Positions 8,673 to 16,247 of a stretch of 64,000 bases of DNA are shown in pieces. The translations under genes were made by a program, and so were the position numbers. The notes beneath the pieces were generated by a model. It was not told where the DNA came from. It made no database searches and was given only the letters and a program-made list of their open reading frames with translations. How positions within the stretch are numbered: position 1 is the stretch's first letter; the number at the start of each line of letters is the position of its first letter. Source of the stretch: Leifsonia sp. AK011 (GTDB taxonomy: Bacteria; Actinomycetota; Actinomycetes; Actinomycetales; Microbacteriaceae); contig NZ_JACCCH010000001.1 in the NCBI RefSeq assembly GCF_013410945.1, positions 1,488,001 through 1,552,000 on the forward strand, given 5' to 3'.

Positions 8673-10147
8673 CGGTCGGTCGGCTCCTCGACGAAGCCGG
8701 CGAACTCCTCGGCATCGACCTCGATGTCGGCGAAGGCGAGCTTCGGCACCAGGAAGAGCAGCACAGCTGCGATCAGGGCAGTGCCACCGCAGATGGCGAA
8801 GACGGTCATGTAGCCGAGCAGGCTCGACGCAGTCTGGGTGACGGCGGATGCCGCGCCCGCTGCGAGCACGATGGCGAAGATCGCCGACGCGAACGAGCCG
8901 CCGATGGTCTTGGTGGTGTTCGTGAGGCCGGTGGCGACACCCGTCTGGCCGCGTGGCGCGGCAGCCGCTGCGGCCGCGGGCAGGGCTCCCACGAGCGCAC
9001 CGGAGCCGAGGCCCGCGATGGCCATGTTGACGAAGACCCCGACGACGGTCGTGTGGTTCACGAGGAACAACAGGTACCCCGTGGCCACGAAGAACGCCGC
9101 GACGATGAGCGCAACGCGCGGACTTGTCCACTTCGACAGGCGCGGGAAGATCAGCGCGCCAATGATCATCGAGACCAGGTAGGCGCCGATCAGGTAGGAG
9201 ATGACATCGGCCTCCAGGCCGAGCCCGTAGCCGTTCACGGGATCGGTGCCCGCAAAGGTCGCGAGCGGTGCTTGCGCGCCGAGGATGCTCACGCCCACGA
9301 GACCCGCCGTGAGCTGCACGGGCCACATCGTCGGCTGGCGAAGCACGCGGAGGTCGATGGCCGGGTCCTTCTGGCGCAACTCGTAGCGACCCCACGGAAT
9401 AAAGACGAGCACGCCGACGACCATGAAGACGTAGACCCACCACGTGCCCGGGCCGTTGATGCGGAGGAATGTGAGCCCCGACGTGATCAGGAGCAGTCCG
9501 AGGGTGAGCACGATGAACCCGACGAGGTCGAGGTTGCGACCCGGGAGCGGCTTGGACTCCGGCACCCCGAACAGAATGGCGAAGAACACGAGGGTGACGG
9601 CGATCGCGGGAACCATGAGTGTCGTCTGCACGTCCCCGCCCAGAGCGGTGAAGATGCGTCCACCACCGAGCGCCCCGAGGATGGCTCCCGCCTCCAGCGC
9701 GACCACGAGGTATCCGGCGGCGCGCCTGGTCTGGGATGCTCCGGTGCCCGTCGTGCGCCCGCGGTCGAAGATGAGGGCGACCTCGAGCGGCAGCCAGACG
9801 ACGTAGAAGCCCTGCAGCGCCCAGGCAATGAGGAACGTCGTGAAGTCCCCCGTGAACGCGAGGGCCCAGGTCGCGCCAGCGGTCAACACGGTTGAGATGA
9901 GCAGGATCCGTTTGTGGCCGTACATGTCGCCGAGCTTCGCGAGGATCGGAACGACGATCGCGCTGAGAAGGAGCTGGGCGGCCTCGAACCAGTTGAAGTC
10001 GGCATCGCGGATGCCGAGATGCTCCACCAGGTCGGGGATGAGGGGCACATAGAACCCCTGCAGGATTCCGCTGACGAGCTCGACGAGGAACAGGTACCCC
10101 ACGAGGCCGAGTGTGATGGCTCCGGCCTTGCCGCGAACAAGAGACAT
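8669..10147 (-). CDS. MFS transporter
   Basis: A 492-residue protein with 12-14 hydrophobic segments. Motif A appears as AKLGDMYGHKRILL near the second segment. The central loop (PESKPLPGRN) and a glycine/alanine-rich half (AGLGSGALVGALPAAAAAAA) fit DHA2-like exporters. The first 14 residues are short and basic. The substrate is unknown and no dedicated regulator adjoins it. It converges with the SDR gene, sharing CTAG at 8669-8672. Confidence 0.85.
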   Translation of the reverse strand: MSLVRGKAGAITLGLVGYLFLVELVSGILQGFYVPLIPDLVEHLGIRDADFNWFEAAQLLLSAIVVPILAKLGDMYGHKRILLISTVLTAGATWALAFTGDFTTFLIAWALQGFYVVWLPLEVALIFDRGRTTGTGASQTRRAAGYLVVALEAGAILGALGGGRIFTALGGDVQTTLMVPAIAVTLVFFAILFGVPESKPLPGRNLDLVGFIVLTLGLLLITSGLTFLRINGPGTWWVYVFMVVGVLVFIPWGRYELRQKDPAIDLRVLRQPTMWPVQLTAGLVGVSILGAQAPLATFAGTDPVNGYGLGLEADVISYLIGAYLVSMIIGALIFPRLSKWTSPRVALIVAAFFVATGYLLFLVNHTTVVGVFVNMAIAGLGSGALVGALPAAAAAAAPRGQTGVATGLTNTTKTIGGSFASAIFAIVLAAGAASAVTQTASSLLGYMTVFAICGGTALIAAVLLFLVPKLAFADIEVDAEEFAGFVEEPTDR

Positions 10148-10176
10148 GAACGGATGCTAGCCCCTCCCGGCCCCGG

Positions 10177-10188
10177 TAGCGTTGTCCC
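10177..10188 (+). promoter_or_regulatory. Leaderless -10 element of the phosphoribosyltransferase gene
   Basis: TAGCGT (10177-10182) is followed after 6 bases by ATG 10189. This is the spacing that places transcription start on the A of the start codon. No convincing -35 is visible. Confidence 0.5.
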
Positions 10189-10671
10189 ATGGCTGACGAC
10201 GTGCGCGAGATTCTGACCTGGGACGATTTCGGGAGTGCATCCCGCGAACTGGCGGAGGATGTGCTGCGCAGCGGCTATGAGCCCGAGCTCGTGGTGGCCG
10301 TTGCTCGAGGCGGCCTGCTGCTCGCCGGAGGAGTGGCGTACGCGCTCGGAATCAAGAGCTGCGGCGCCGTGAATGCCGAGTTCTACACGGGTATCGGCAC
10401 GCGCCTACCTGAGCCCATCATGCTCCCGCCCCTGCTAGACGAGGCCTCCATCGTGGGCAAGAAGGTGCTGCTCGTCGACGACGTCTCCGACTCCGGGCGC
10501 ACCCTCAAGATGGTCGTAGGGCTCCTCGAGGCGGCCGGTGCCGAGGTGCGCACCGTGTGCCTGTACACCAAGCCGGGCACCGTCCACGAGCCCGACTACG
10601 CCTGGCGCAGGACTCCGCACTGGATCGTCTTCCCGTGGTCGGCGCTGCCCCCGGTGACGATCGAGGGCTAA
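10189..10671 (+). CDS. Phosphoribosyltransferase-domain protein
   Basis: A 160-residue type I phosphoribosyltransferase. The PRPP loop KVLLVDDVSDSGRTLKMV near residues 87-104 carries the acidic pair and the S/T-G-x-T-like phosphate loop. An upstream AVARGGLLLAG forms the pyrophosphate loop. It resembles xanthine/guanine or hypoxanthine phosphoribosyltransferase-like proteins used in purine salvage, but the base specificity is uncertain because the C-terminal base-binding segment is only loosely conserved (RRTPHWIVFPW). ung follows 6 bases later in probable co-transcription. Confidence 0.85.
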   Translation: MADDVREILTWDDFGSASRELAEDVLRSGYEPELVVAVARGGLLLAGGVAYALGIKSCGAVNAEFYTGIGTRLPEPIMLPPLLDEASIVGKKVLLVDDVSDSGRTLKMVVGLLEAAGAEVRTVCLYTKPGTVHEPDYAWRRTPHWIVFPWSALPPVTIEG

Positions 10672-10677
10672 GAGCCG

Positions 10678-11355
10678 GTGACTCCCCGCCCCCTGACCGA
10701 GCTCGTCGCGCCGGACTGGGCCGAAGCCCTCGCGCCGGTCGCCGGGCAGATCGCCGAACTGGGCGACTTCCTGCGCGCGGAGACCGCGGCGGGGAGGGGA
10801 TACCTGCCCGCGGGCAGCAACGTCCTGCGCGCCTTTGCGGCGCCGATGGCCGACGTGCGGGTGCTGATCGTCGGGCAGGACCCGTACCCGACGCCGGGGC
10901 ATCCGATCGGCCTGTCGTTCGCGGTCGATCGCGACGTTCGCCCCGTACCGCGCAGCCTCCAGAACATCTACCGCGAGCTCCGCGACGACCTCGGAATCGA
11001 GACGCCAGCTCATGGCGACCTCACGGCATGGTCCCAGCACGGCGTGATGCTCCTCAACCGCGTCCTGACTGTCCGTGCAGGCGCCTCGGGGTCACATCGG
11101 GGCAAGGGCTGGGAGAAGGTCACCGAGGCGGCGATCCGCGCGCTCGTGGCACGCGGTGGCCCGCTTGTGGCGATCCTGTGGGGGAGGGATGCCGCGACCC
11201 TCACGCCGCTCCTGGGGCAGACCCCGATCATCCAGTCGGCCCACCCCAGCCCCCTCTCGGCGTCGGGGGGATTCTTCGGCTCGCGCCCGTTCAGCCGAGC
11301 CAACGAGCTGCTCGAGTCCCAGGGCGCGCCGCCGGTGGACTGGCGCCTGACCTAG
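10678..11355 (+). CDS. ung: Uracil-DNA glycosylase
   Basis: A 225-residue family-1 UDG that removes uracil from DNA. The water-activating loop [16 protein letters not shown] contains the catalytic Asp, LLNRVLTV forms the uracil-binding segment with Asn, and [17 protein letters not shown] is the leucine/minor-groove loop with the catalytic His. The length is normal. The start is GTG 10678, 6 bases after the preceding stop. Confidence 0.95.
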   Translation: MTPRPLTELVAPDWAEALAPVAGQIAELGDFLRAETAAGRGYLPAGSNVLRAFAAPMADVRVLIVGQDPYPTPGHPIGLSFAVDRDVRPVPRSLQNIYRELRDDLGIETPAHGDLTAWSQHGVMLLNRVLTVRAGASGSHRGKGWEKVTEAAIRALVARGGPLVAILWGRDAATLTPLLGQTPIIQSAHPSPLSASGGFFGSRPFSRANELLESQGAPPVDWRLT

Positions 11356-11363
11356 CTCCTCGA

Positions 11364-11392
11364 TAGGGTTGTTCTATGCCGGATAGAACAAC
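11364..11392 (+). promoter_or_regulatory. Leaderless promoter with inverted repeat over the start codon
   Basis: TAGGGT (11364-11369) lies 6 bases before ATG 11376, which suggests a leaderless mRNA. A perfect 10-base inverted repeat, GTTGTTCTAT (11368-11377) and ATAGAACAAC (11383-11392), with a 5-base centre, straddles the predicted start site and the start codon. It could be an operator or a hairpin masking the ATG. Confidence 0.6.
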
Positions 11393-12281
11393 TATTGAGT
11401 TCTCGGGCCTGACGAAGACGTTCGGTGCGGTCACAGCGGTCAGCGACCTGACCTTCACGGTCGAGCCGGGAGTCGTCACCGGCTTCCTCGGCCCCAATGG
11501 CGCAGGCAAGACCACGAGCCTCCGGATGCTGCTCGGTCTCGTCACACCCACCAGTGGCACCGCCACATTCGGCGGGGTCGCCTACCGCGACCTGGAGAGG
11601 CCGCTCGCCACCGTCGGCACGGCCCTCGAGGCCTCGAGCTTCCACCCCGGGCGCAGCGCGCGAAAGCACCTGCAGGTCTACGCCGCCGCAGCAGCCCTTC
11701 CGGCTTCGAGGATCGAGTTCGTGCTCGGGCTCGTCGGCCTCACTCCCTACGCGGACCGTCGCGTCGGCGGCTACTCCATGGGCATGCGCCAACGGCTCGG
11801 GCTCGCCTCGGCCCTCCTCGGTGACCCGGGTGTGCTCGTTCTCGACGAGCCCACGAACGGGCTCGACCCCGAGGGCATCCGCTGGATGCGTGGATTCCTG
11901 CGCTCTCGAGCAGCAGAGGGCCGCACGGTGCTCGTCTCGTCGCACGTGCTCTCCGAGGTGCAGCAGAGCGTTGACCGCGTCATCATCATCTCGAAGGGTC
12001 GAGCCGTCTTCGAGGGAACGCTTGCCTCACTCGAGGGCACGAGCGCGGTGCGGGTCGACGCGACAGACCAGCGCTCGCTGCGTGCGGCTCTCGCCGTCGC
12101 GGGATTCGAGGCGACCCCGACCGATTCGGGCCTGATCGTCACCGGCGCGACCCCCGAGGAGATCGGGCGCCTCGCGCTCGCCGCGGGAATCCCGCTGACC
12201 CTCCTCGCAGCGCAGCAGTCCGGTCTCGAGGACGCCTTCCTCGATCTCGTATCCACGGATGAGACGGGAGCGGCAGCATGA
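11376..12281 (+). CDS. ABC transporter ATP-binding protein
   Basis: A 301-residue single nucleotide-binding domain. Walker A is GPNGAGKTT near residue 42, the ABC signature YSMGMRQRL near 133, and Walker B VLVLDEPTNGLD near 155, followed by the H-loop SSHVLSEV. The C-terminal extension of about 80 residues is common in ATPases of antibiotic- or bacitracin-type exporters (BcrA/DrrA-like). It is coupled by ATGA overlap to its permease. The start lies inside a 10-base inverted repeat. Confidence 0.93.
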   Translation: MPDRTTIEFSGLTKTFGAVTAVSDLTFTVEPGVVTGFLGPNGAGKTTSLRMLLGLVTPTSGTATFGGVAYRDLERPLATVGTALEASSFHPGRSARKHLQVYAAAAALPASRIEFVLGLVGLTPYADRRVGGYSMGMRQRLGLASALLGDPGVLVLDEPTNGLDPEGIRWMRGFLRSRAAEGRTVLVSSHVLSEVQQSVDRVIIISKGRAVFEGTLASLEGTSAVRVDATDQRSLRAALAVAGFEATPTDSGLIVTGATPEEIGRLALAAGIPLTLLAAQQSGLEDAFLDLVSTDETGAAA

Positions 12282-13093
12282 TCGCGGCCCTGAGGTCGGA
12301 ACTCCTCAAGCTCACCTCGGTCCGACTGTGGTGGGTACTCCTGCTCATCCTCGTCGGGTATGTCGGGTTCACGGCAGCGCTACTCGCGGGACTCTTCGGT
12401 GCGATCAGCGCGCAGCCCGGCCAGGCGGACGCTCCCCAGCTGCCCGCAGAAGTCCTGCCGCCCATCGTCTACAGCACCGCCACGGCGATCGGGTACGTCT
12501 TCCCGCTCATCCTCGGGGCACTCGCGGTGACGAGCGAGTTCCGCTACCAGACGCTCACGCCGACGTTCCTCGCGCAGCCGCGCCGGGGCGTCGTGCTCGG
12601 GGCCAAGCTGGTCGTGCTGGCCATCGCCGGAGCGGTGTACGGGATTGCAGCGCTCGTGGCATCCGTCGGCCTGGGTGCCCCGGTGCTCGGGTTCACGGGT
12701 GTGCCGACCGCGCTCGATGTCTCGGACACCTGGTTGCTCATGGCGCGCGTCGTACTCGCCATGGGTCTCTGGGCTGCCGTCGGAGTGGGGCTGGGAACCC
12801 TCATTCCCAACCAGATCGCGTCGATCGTCATCGTGCTGGCGTTCACACAGTTCCTCGAGCCGATCCTGCGCTTCGGCACTGCATTCATCGACTGGACGGC
12901 GGCGGTCGGCCGCTTCCTGCCCGGGGCCGCGAGCGATGCGCTCGTGGGCGCGAGCGTGTACACGTCGCTCGGCGTCGGTAGCTCGACCGTGGAGGCTCTC
13001 GAATGGTGGCAGGGTGGCCTCGTGCTCGCGGCCTACGGCGTCGTGATCGCGGTAGCTGGAGCGTTCACGACGTGGCGCCGGGATGTGACCTGA
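12278..13093 (+). CDS. ABC transporter permease
   Basis: A 271-residue membrane protein with about six transmembrane segments. The N-terminus MIAALRSELLKLTSVRLWW is typical of ABC-2 type permeases such as BcrB/DrrB partners. The motif EFRYQTLTPTFLAQPRR between segments 2 and 3 is the conserved cytosolic loop of this group. It overlaps the ATPase gene by 4 bases and so forms one transporter with it. The substrate is unknown. Confidence 0.88.
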   Translation: MIAALRSELLKLTSVRLWWVLLLILVGYVGFTAALLAGLFGAISAQPGQADAPQLPAEVLPPIVYSTATAIGYVFPLILGALAVTSEFRYQTLTPTFLAQPRRGVVLGAKLVVLAIAGAVYGIAALVASVGLGAPVLGFTGVPTALDVSDTWLLMARVVLAMGLWAAVGVGLGTLIPNQIASIVIVLAFTQFLEPILRFGTAFIDWTAAVGRFLPGAASDALVGASVYTSLGVGSSTVEALEWWQGGLVLAAYGVVIAVAGAFTTWRRDVT

Positions 13094-13149
13094 GCGAGCC
13101 CATGACCCCGTAGGCTCGACTGCACTGGTTGGGTGGTGAGGAGAGGTCC

Positions 13150-13728
13150 GTGCTCGAGGAAGAATACGTCTCCCGCCGGCGCCTACCCCCGCACCTGCGC
13201 CCGGGCGCGAAGCCCGAGGCACCGTTCGAGTACACCGTGCGGGATGCCACGGCCAAGGATCTCCCGTACGTGCGTGAGATCTACAACCACTACGTCATGA
13301 ACTCCACCGTCACCTTCGACGAGTCGCCGATGACGCTCGCAGAGATCAAGCGCAAGTTCGCCAAGGTCACCGAGAAGAAGATGCCCTTCATCGTCGCGGA
13401 GAACCCCTCCGGCCAGCTCCTCGGATACGCCTACGTGTACCCGTGGAAGGAAAAGGCGGCCTACCGCTACACGGTGGAGAACTCGATCTACCTCGGGCCG
13501 GCCTCGACGGGGAAGGGTCTTGGCCGGGTGCTGCTCGGAGAGCTCATCGACCGCTCGAAGAAGGCGGGCATCAAGGAGATCATCGCCGTGATCGCCGACA
13601 AGGGTGCCGAGGCATCTATCGCGATCCACAAGGACTTCGGCTTCAAGGAGATCGGGCACATGGGCAAGGTCGGTTTCAAGTTCGACCGCTGGCTCGGCAC
13701 TGTGCTCATGCAGAAGTCCCTCAAGTAG
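13150..13728 (+). CDS. GNAT-family N-acetyltransferase (phosphinothricin acetyltransferase-like)
   Basis: A 192-residue protein. The N-terminal 25 residues are a basic extension (RRRLPPHLRPGAKPEA). The GNAT domain follows: YTVRDATAKDLPYVREIYN, YVMNSTVTFDESP, then the acetyl-CoA loop GPASTGKGLGRVLLGELI and IHKDFGFKEIGHMGKVGFK. These segments match the bar/pat-type acetyltransferase layout; the substrate could be a toxic amino acid analogue or methionine sulfoximine, but this is a guess. GTG 13150 was chosen because GGTGAGGAGAGG precedes it. Confidence 0.82.
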   Translation: MLEEEYVSRRRLPPHLRPGAKPEAPFEYTVRDATAKDLPYVREIYNHYVMNSTVTFDESPMTLAEIKRKFAKVTEKKMPFIVAENPSGQLLGYAYVYPWKEKAAYRYTVENSIYLGPASTGKGLGRVLLGELIDRSKKAGIKEIIAVIADKGAEASIAIHKDFGFKEIGHMGKVGFKFDRWLGTVLMQKSLK

Positions 13729-13731
13729 CGG

Positions 13732-14058
13732 CTAGTGCTTGCCGCCCAGTTCCAGGAGTGCCACACCCGCGACCACGAGCACGATGCCGGCGATCTGCTG
13801 CCAGGTGAGTAGCTCTCCGAACGCGAGCCAGCTGATGATCGCCACGAGCACGACACCCACGCCGGCCCAGATCGCGTAGGCGATGCCGAGGGGCACACCA
13901 CGCGAGAGCGTCTGCGACAGCATGAAGAAAGCGAAGACGTAACCGATTCCCACGATCGGGTAGGCCCACCACACCGCCTTCTCGCCGGAGGTGAACTTCA
14001 GGAACGTCGTCGCGATGACTTCACCGGCGATGGCGAGGGCGAGGAACAGGTATCCCAC
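13732..14058 (-). CDS. Small multidrug resistance (SMR) efflux protein
   Basis: A 108-residue, four-transmembrane protein. The essential membrane-embedded Glu is at position 13 in ALAIAGEVIATTFLK. The GVPLGIAYAIWAGVGVVL segment is the EmrE/QacC hallmark, so a cation/proton antiporter is the likely role. It could equally be a guanidinium exporter of the SugE/Gdx type. GTG 14058 follows AAGGAGACCCC, a good ribosome binding site. No guanidine riboswitch motif is visible upstream. Confidence 0.9.
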   Translation of the reverse strand: MGYLFLALAIAGEVIATTFLKFTSGEKAVWWAYPIVGIGYVFAFFMLSQTLSRGVPLGIAYAIWAGVGVVLVAIISWLAFGELLTWQQIAGIVLVVAGVALLELGGKH

Positions 14059-14111
14059 GGGGTCTCCTTACTGTGCGTTCCTCGATCATCTCGCGCCGGG
14101 GCGACGGGACG

Positions 14112-14154
14112 TGACGGATGCCCGGCGGAATCACTCCTCGCCGGGCATCCGTCA
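14112..14154 (-). terminator. Terminator of the gntR-ABC operon
   Basis: A perfect 16-bp stem, TGACGGATGCCCGGCG (14112-14127) against 14139-14154, with an 11-base loop. It begins 8 bases past the permease stop at 14163 and separates that operon from the SMR gene. Both arms contain the GGATGCC/GGCATCC heptamer. Confidence 0.85.
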
Positions 14155-14162
14155 GACCGTTC

Positions 14163-14921
14163 CTAGCTCTTGGGGGTTGCTCGCTGCAGGAACAGGAACC
14201 CCGTCACGGCGGCGATGACCGTGACGACATAGGACCAGGCGACCGTCCCCTGCACTCCGGACGTCACGAAGAAGTTGCCCACGGCCGGCCAACTCTCGGT
14301 GAACGTCACGAGTGCGGCGAGACCCACGAGCAGGAGAGTCAGCGCGATGAAGAACGCTGACACGCCGTTCGCCTTCCACCGAACGTAGACGGTCGCGATC
14401 GCCGAACCGAAGAAGAGGAAGAACAGGAGCAGGGTGAAGATCACGAACAGCCGCTCCGGCCAGGTCTCACCGAACCAGACCGCGGTGAACATGCGGCCGC
14501 CGAGGCCCCATCCGTTCGTCGCAGTTTCGATGATGGAGAGGATCGTCAGCCCAATCGAGAACATGGCGGCGAGCAGCACGTTGGTGAGCGATGTGCCGAG
14601 CCAGAAATCACGTCGAGTGACCCCGTAGCCGAGGGCGAGCGGGAACGTGAGATTGATCGTCTGGATGGCCACGATCATCATGTAGATGAAGATGAACCCG
14701 GAGGCGCCACTGTACTGCAGGCCCTTGGCGACACTCGCCGCGTTCTGGGCACCCGCGGCGCTGAAGATGATCCACCAGATGAGGTAGTTCACCAGGAAGA
14801 TGAAGCCGAGGATCATCCAGGGCATGACGATGGCCGTCCACGGATTGACCGTGTTGAGCTTGAGCACATTGAGGATGCGGCGGCCGGTGCTCAGGGGCTG
14901 GGGGATGCTGAGGGTGTTCAT
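14163..14921 (-). CDS. ABC transporter membrane subunit
   Basis: A 252-residue hydrophobic protein with six predicted transmembrane segments and a cytosolic N-terminus (ILNVLKLNTVNPWTAIVMPW). It is the third gene of a GntR-ATPase-permease operon and overlaps the ATPase gene by 4 bases, so it is the probable membrane partner. The sequence shows no extracytoplasmic solute-binding domain. The layout resembles ytrGABCDEF-type cell-envelope stress transporters, though only one membrane protein is present here. Confidence 0.8.
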   Translation of the reverse strand: MNTLSIPQPLSTGRRILNVLKLNTVNPWTAIVMPWMILGFIFLVNYLIWWIIFSAAGAQNAASVAKGLQYSGASGFIFIYMMIVAIQTINLTFPLALGYGVTRRDFWLGTSLTNVLLAAMFSIGLTILSIIETATNGWGLGGRMFTAVWFGETWPERLFVIFTLLLFFLFFGSAIATVYVRWKANGVSAFFIALTLLLVGLAALVTFTESWPAVGNFFVTSGVQGTVAWSYVVTVIAAVTGFLFLQRATPKS

Positions 14922-15811
14922 GCGCTGTGCTCCAGATCCTTCTCGGAGGTGTTGGTCCTTCTGACGATGAGTTGCTGCAGTGAGACGGGCGACAGCTCGA
15001 GCCCCGCTGCTTGGGCTGCCGCGCGATCCTCCGCACTCAGCCCGGCGATCGTGACGGAGGCGAGCCCGCCGATGGTGTCGCGCTGGAGCACCTCACGGGA
15101 GCCGATGAACCGGTCGACTGCCGATGTGGTGCCCACGACTGCGGTGGCGGTGCCACGGAGCTCGTCGGCGTTCTGGTCGATGATGATGCGACCGTTGTCG
15201 ATCACGAGGACGTGCTCGAGCAGGTTCGCGACCTCGTCGATCAGGTGTGTCGAGAGGATGATCGTGCGCGGGTGCTCCGCGTAGTCCTCGAGCAACCTGT
15301 CGTAGAAGGTCTGCCGGGCAACGGCATCGAGGCCCAGGTAGGGCTCGTCGAAAAAGGTCAGCGGTGCGCGTGAGGCGAGCCCGACGATCACTCCGATCGA
15401 CGACAGCTCACCGCGTGAGAGCTTCTTGATGCGCTGCTGGGTCGGCAGGCGGAAGTCCTCGATGAGGCGCTCGGCGTACTCGGCGTCCCAGTTGGCGAAG
15501 AACCACGGTGCGCTGCGGAAGACGTGCTTGACGCGGAAGTCATCCGGGTACTTCTGGCTTTCCTTGATGAACGACGTGCGCTGGAGCACCCGGGCGTTCT
15601 CGACGGGGGACTCGCCGAACACTCGGATCGTGCCGGACGTGGCGAAGTCCTGCCCGGTGAGCAGCTGCATGAGTGTCGTCTTGCCTGCTCCGTTGCGACC
15701 GAGCAGGCCGTAGATCTTGTTCTCGTCGATGGTGAAGGTGACGTCGTCAACGGCGGCGAGTGAGCCGAACCGGCGAGTGAGTCCTGTCACCTCGATCACG
15801 GGGCTGGTCAT
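14918..15811 (-). CDS. ABC transporter ATP-binding protein (YtrB-like)
   Basis: A 297-residue ATPase. Walker A is GRNGAGKTTLMQLL near residue 38, the signature LSRGELSSIGV near 137, and Walker B LTFFDEPYLGLD near 158. The H-loop is STHLIDEV. The LSRGE signature in place of LSGGQ and the extended C-terminal domain are typical of ATPases encoded beside YtrA-type GntR regulators. It overlaps both neighbours by 4 bases. Confidence 0.92.
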   Translation of the reverse strand: MTSPVIEVTGLTRRFGSLAAVDDVTFTIDENKIYGLLGRNGAGKTTLMQLLTGQDFATSGTIRVFGESPVENARVLQRTSFIKESQKYPDDFRVKHVFRSAPWFFANWDAEYAERLIEDFRLPTQQRIKKLSRGELSSIGVIVGLASRAPLTFFDEPYLGLDAVARQTFYDRLLEDYAEHPRTIILSTHLIDEVANLLEHVLVIDNGRIIIDQNADELRGTATAVVGTTSAVDRFIGSREVLQRDTIGGLASVTIAGLSAEDRAAAQAAGLELSPVSLQQLIVRRTNTSEKDLEHSA

Positions 15812-16164
15812 GCGTTGTGTTCCTTTCGAATCATGTCGGTGAGCTCGCCCGGCGCGATGCCGAGCTTGCGTGCTTCGGTCACCAGCGGCTGCACGAAGTC
15901 AGCACGGAACTGGTCGCGGCGCTTGCCGATGAGCCTGTTGCGGGCTCCCGCGGCAACGAACATCCCGATGCCGCGCTTCTTGTAGAGAATCCCGTTGTCC
16001 ACGAGCAGGCTGACTCCTTTGAGGGCTGTAGCGGGGTTGATGCGGTAGAACGCGGCGAACTCGTTGGTGGAGGGCACCTGGGCCTCCTCGGCGAGGCCGC
16101 CGGCGATGATGTCGTTCTCGATCTGTTCCGCGATCTGCGTGAAGATCGGACGTGAATCGTCCAT
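15808..16164 (-). CDS. GntR-family regulator, YtrA subfamily
   Basis: A 118-residue regulator. The N-terminal winged helix (IFTQIAEQIENDIIAGGL, VPSTNEFAAFYRINPATA) is followed by only a short C-terminal tail, which defines the YtrA subfamily that normally represses an adjacent ABC operon. ATG 16164 has a strong ribosome binding site (GAGAGGAGGTGCG). A 10+2+10 palindrome 23 bases upstream of the start is the likely self-operator. Ligand unknown; cell-wall-active antibiotics induce several YtrA-regulated operons. Confidence 0.9.
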   Translation of the reverse strand: MDDSRPIFTQIAEQIENDIIAGGLAEEAQVPSTNEFAAFYRINPATALKGVSLLVDNGILYKKRGIGMFVAAGARNRLIGKRRDQFRADFVQPLVTEARKLGIAPGELTDMIRKEHNA

Positions 16165-16186
16165 CGCACCTCCTCTCGGTTCTTGG

Positions 16187-16208
16187 GTTAGTTACTTGAG
16201 TAACTAAC
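16187..16208. promoter_or_regulatory. Operator palindrome upstream of gntR
   Basis: Two perfect 10-base arms, GTTAGTTACT and AGTAACTAAC, flank a TG centre. The site lies between the divergent gntR (start 16164) and amidase (start 16248) genes and resembles YtrA/GntR operators. It could serve both promoters. Confidence 0.75.
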
Positions 16209-16247
16209 TAAGCAGGTCTATTCGCGGATGTCAACACCTAGGCTCGG

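Noticed and set aside
7860-10190. 776-codon open frame on the minus strand, running opposite the SDR gene and in another frame of the MFS gene
   Set aside because: It is Arg/Pro/His-rich with no domain, and it overlaps well-supported genes with clear motifs; long open frames are expected from GC-rich third positions.
14059-14162. Guanidine riboswitch before the SMR gene
   Set aside because: No paired ACGR loops or ykkC-like core; the only structure is the terminator of the upstream operon.
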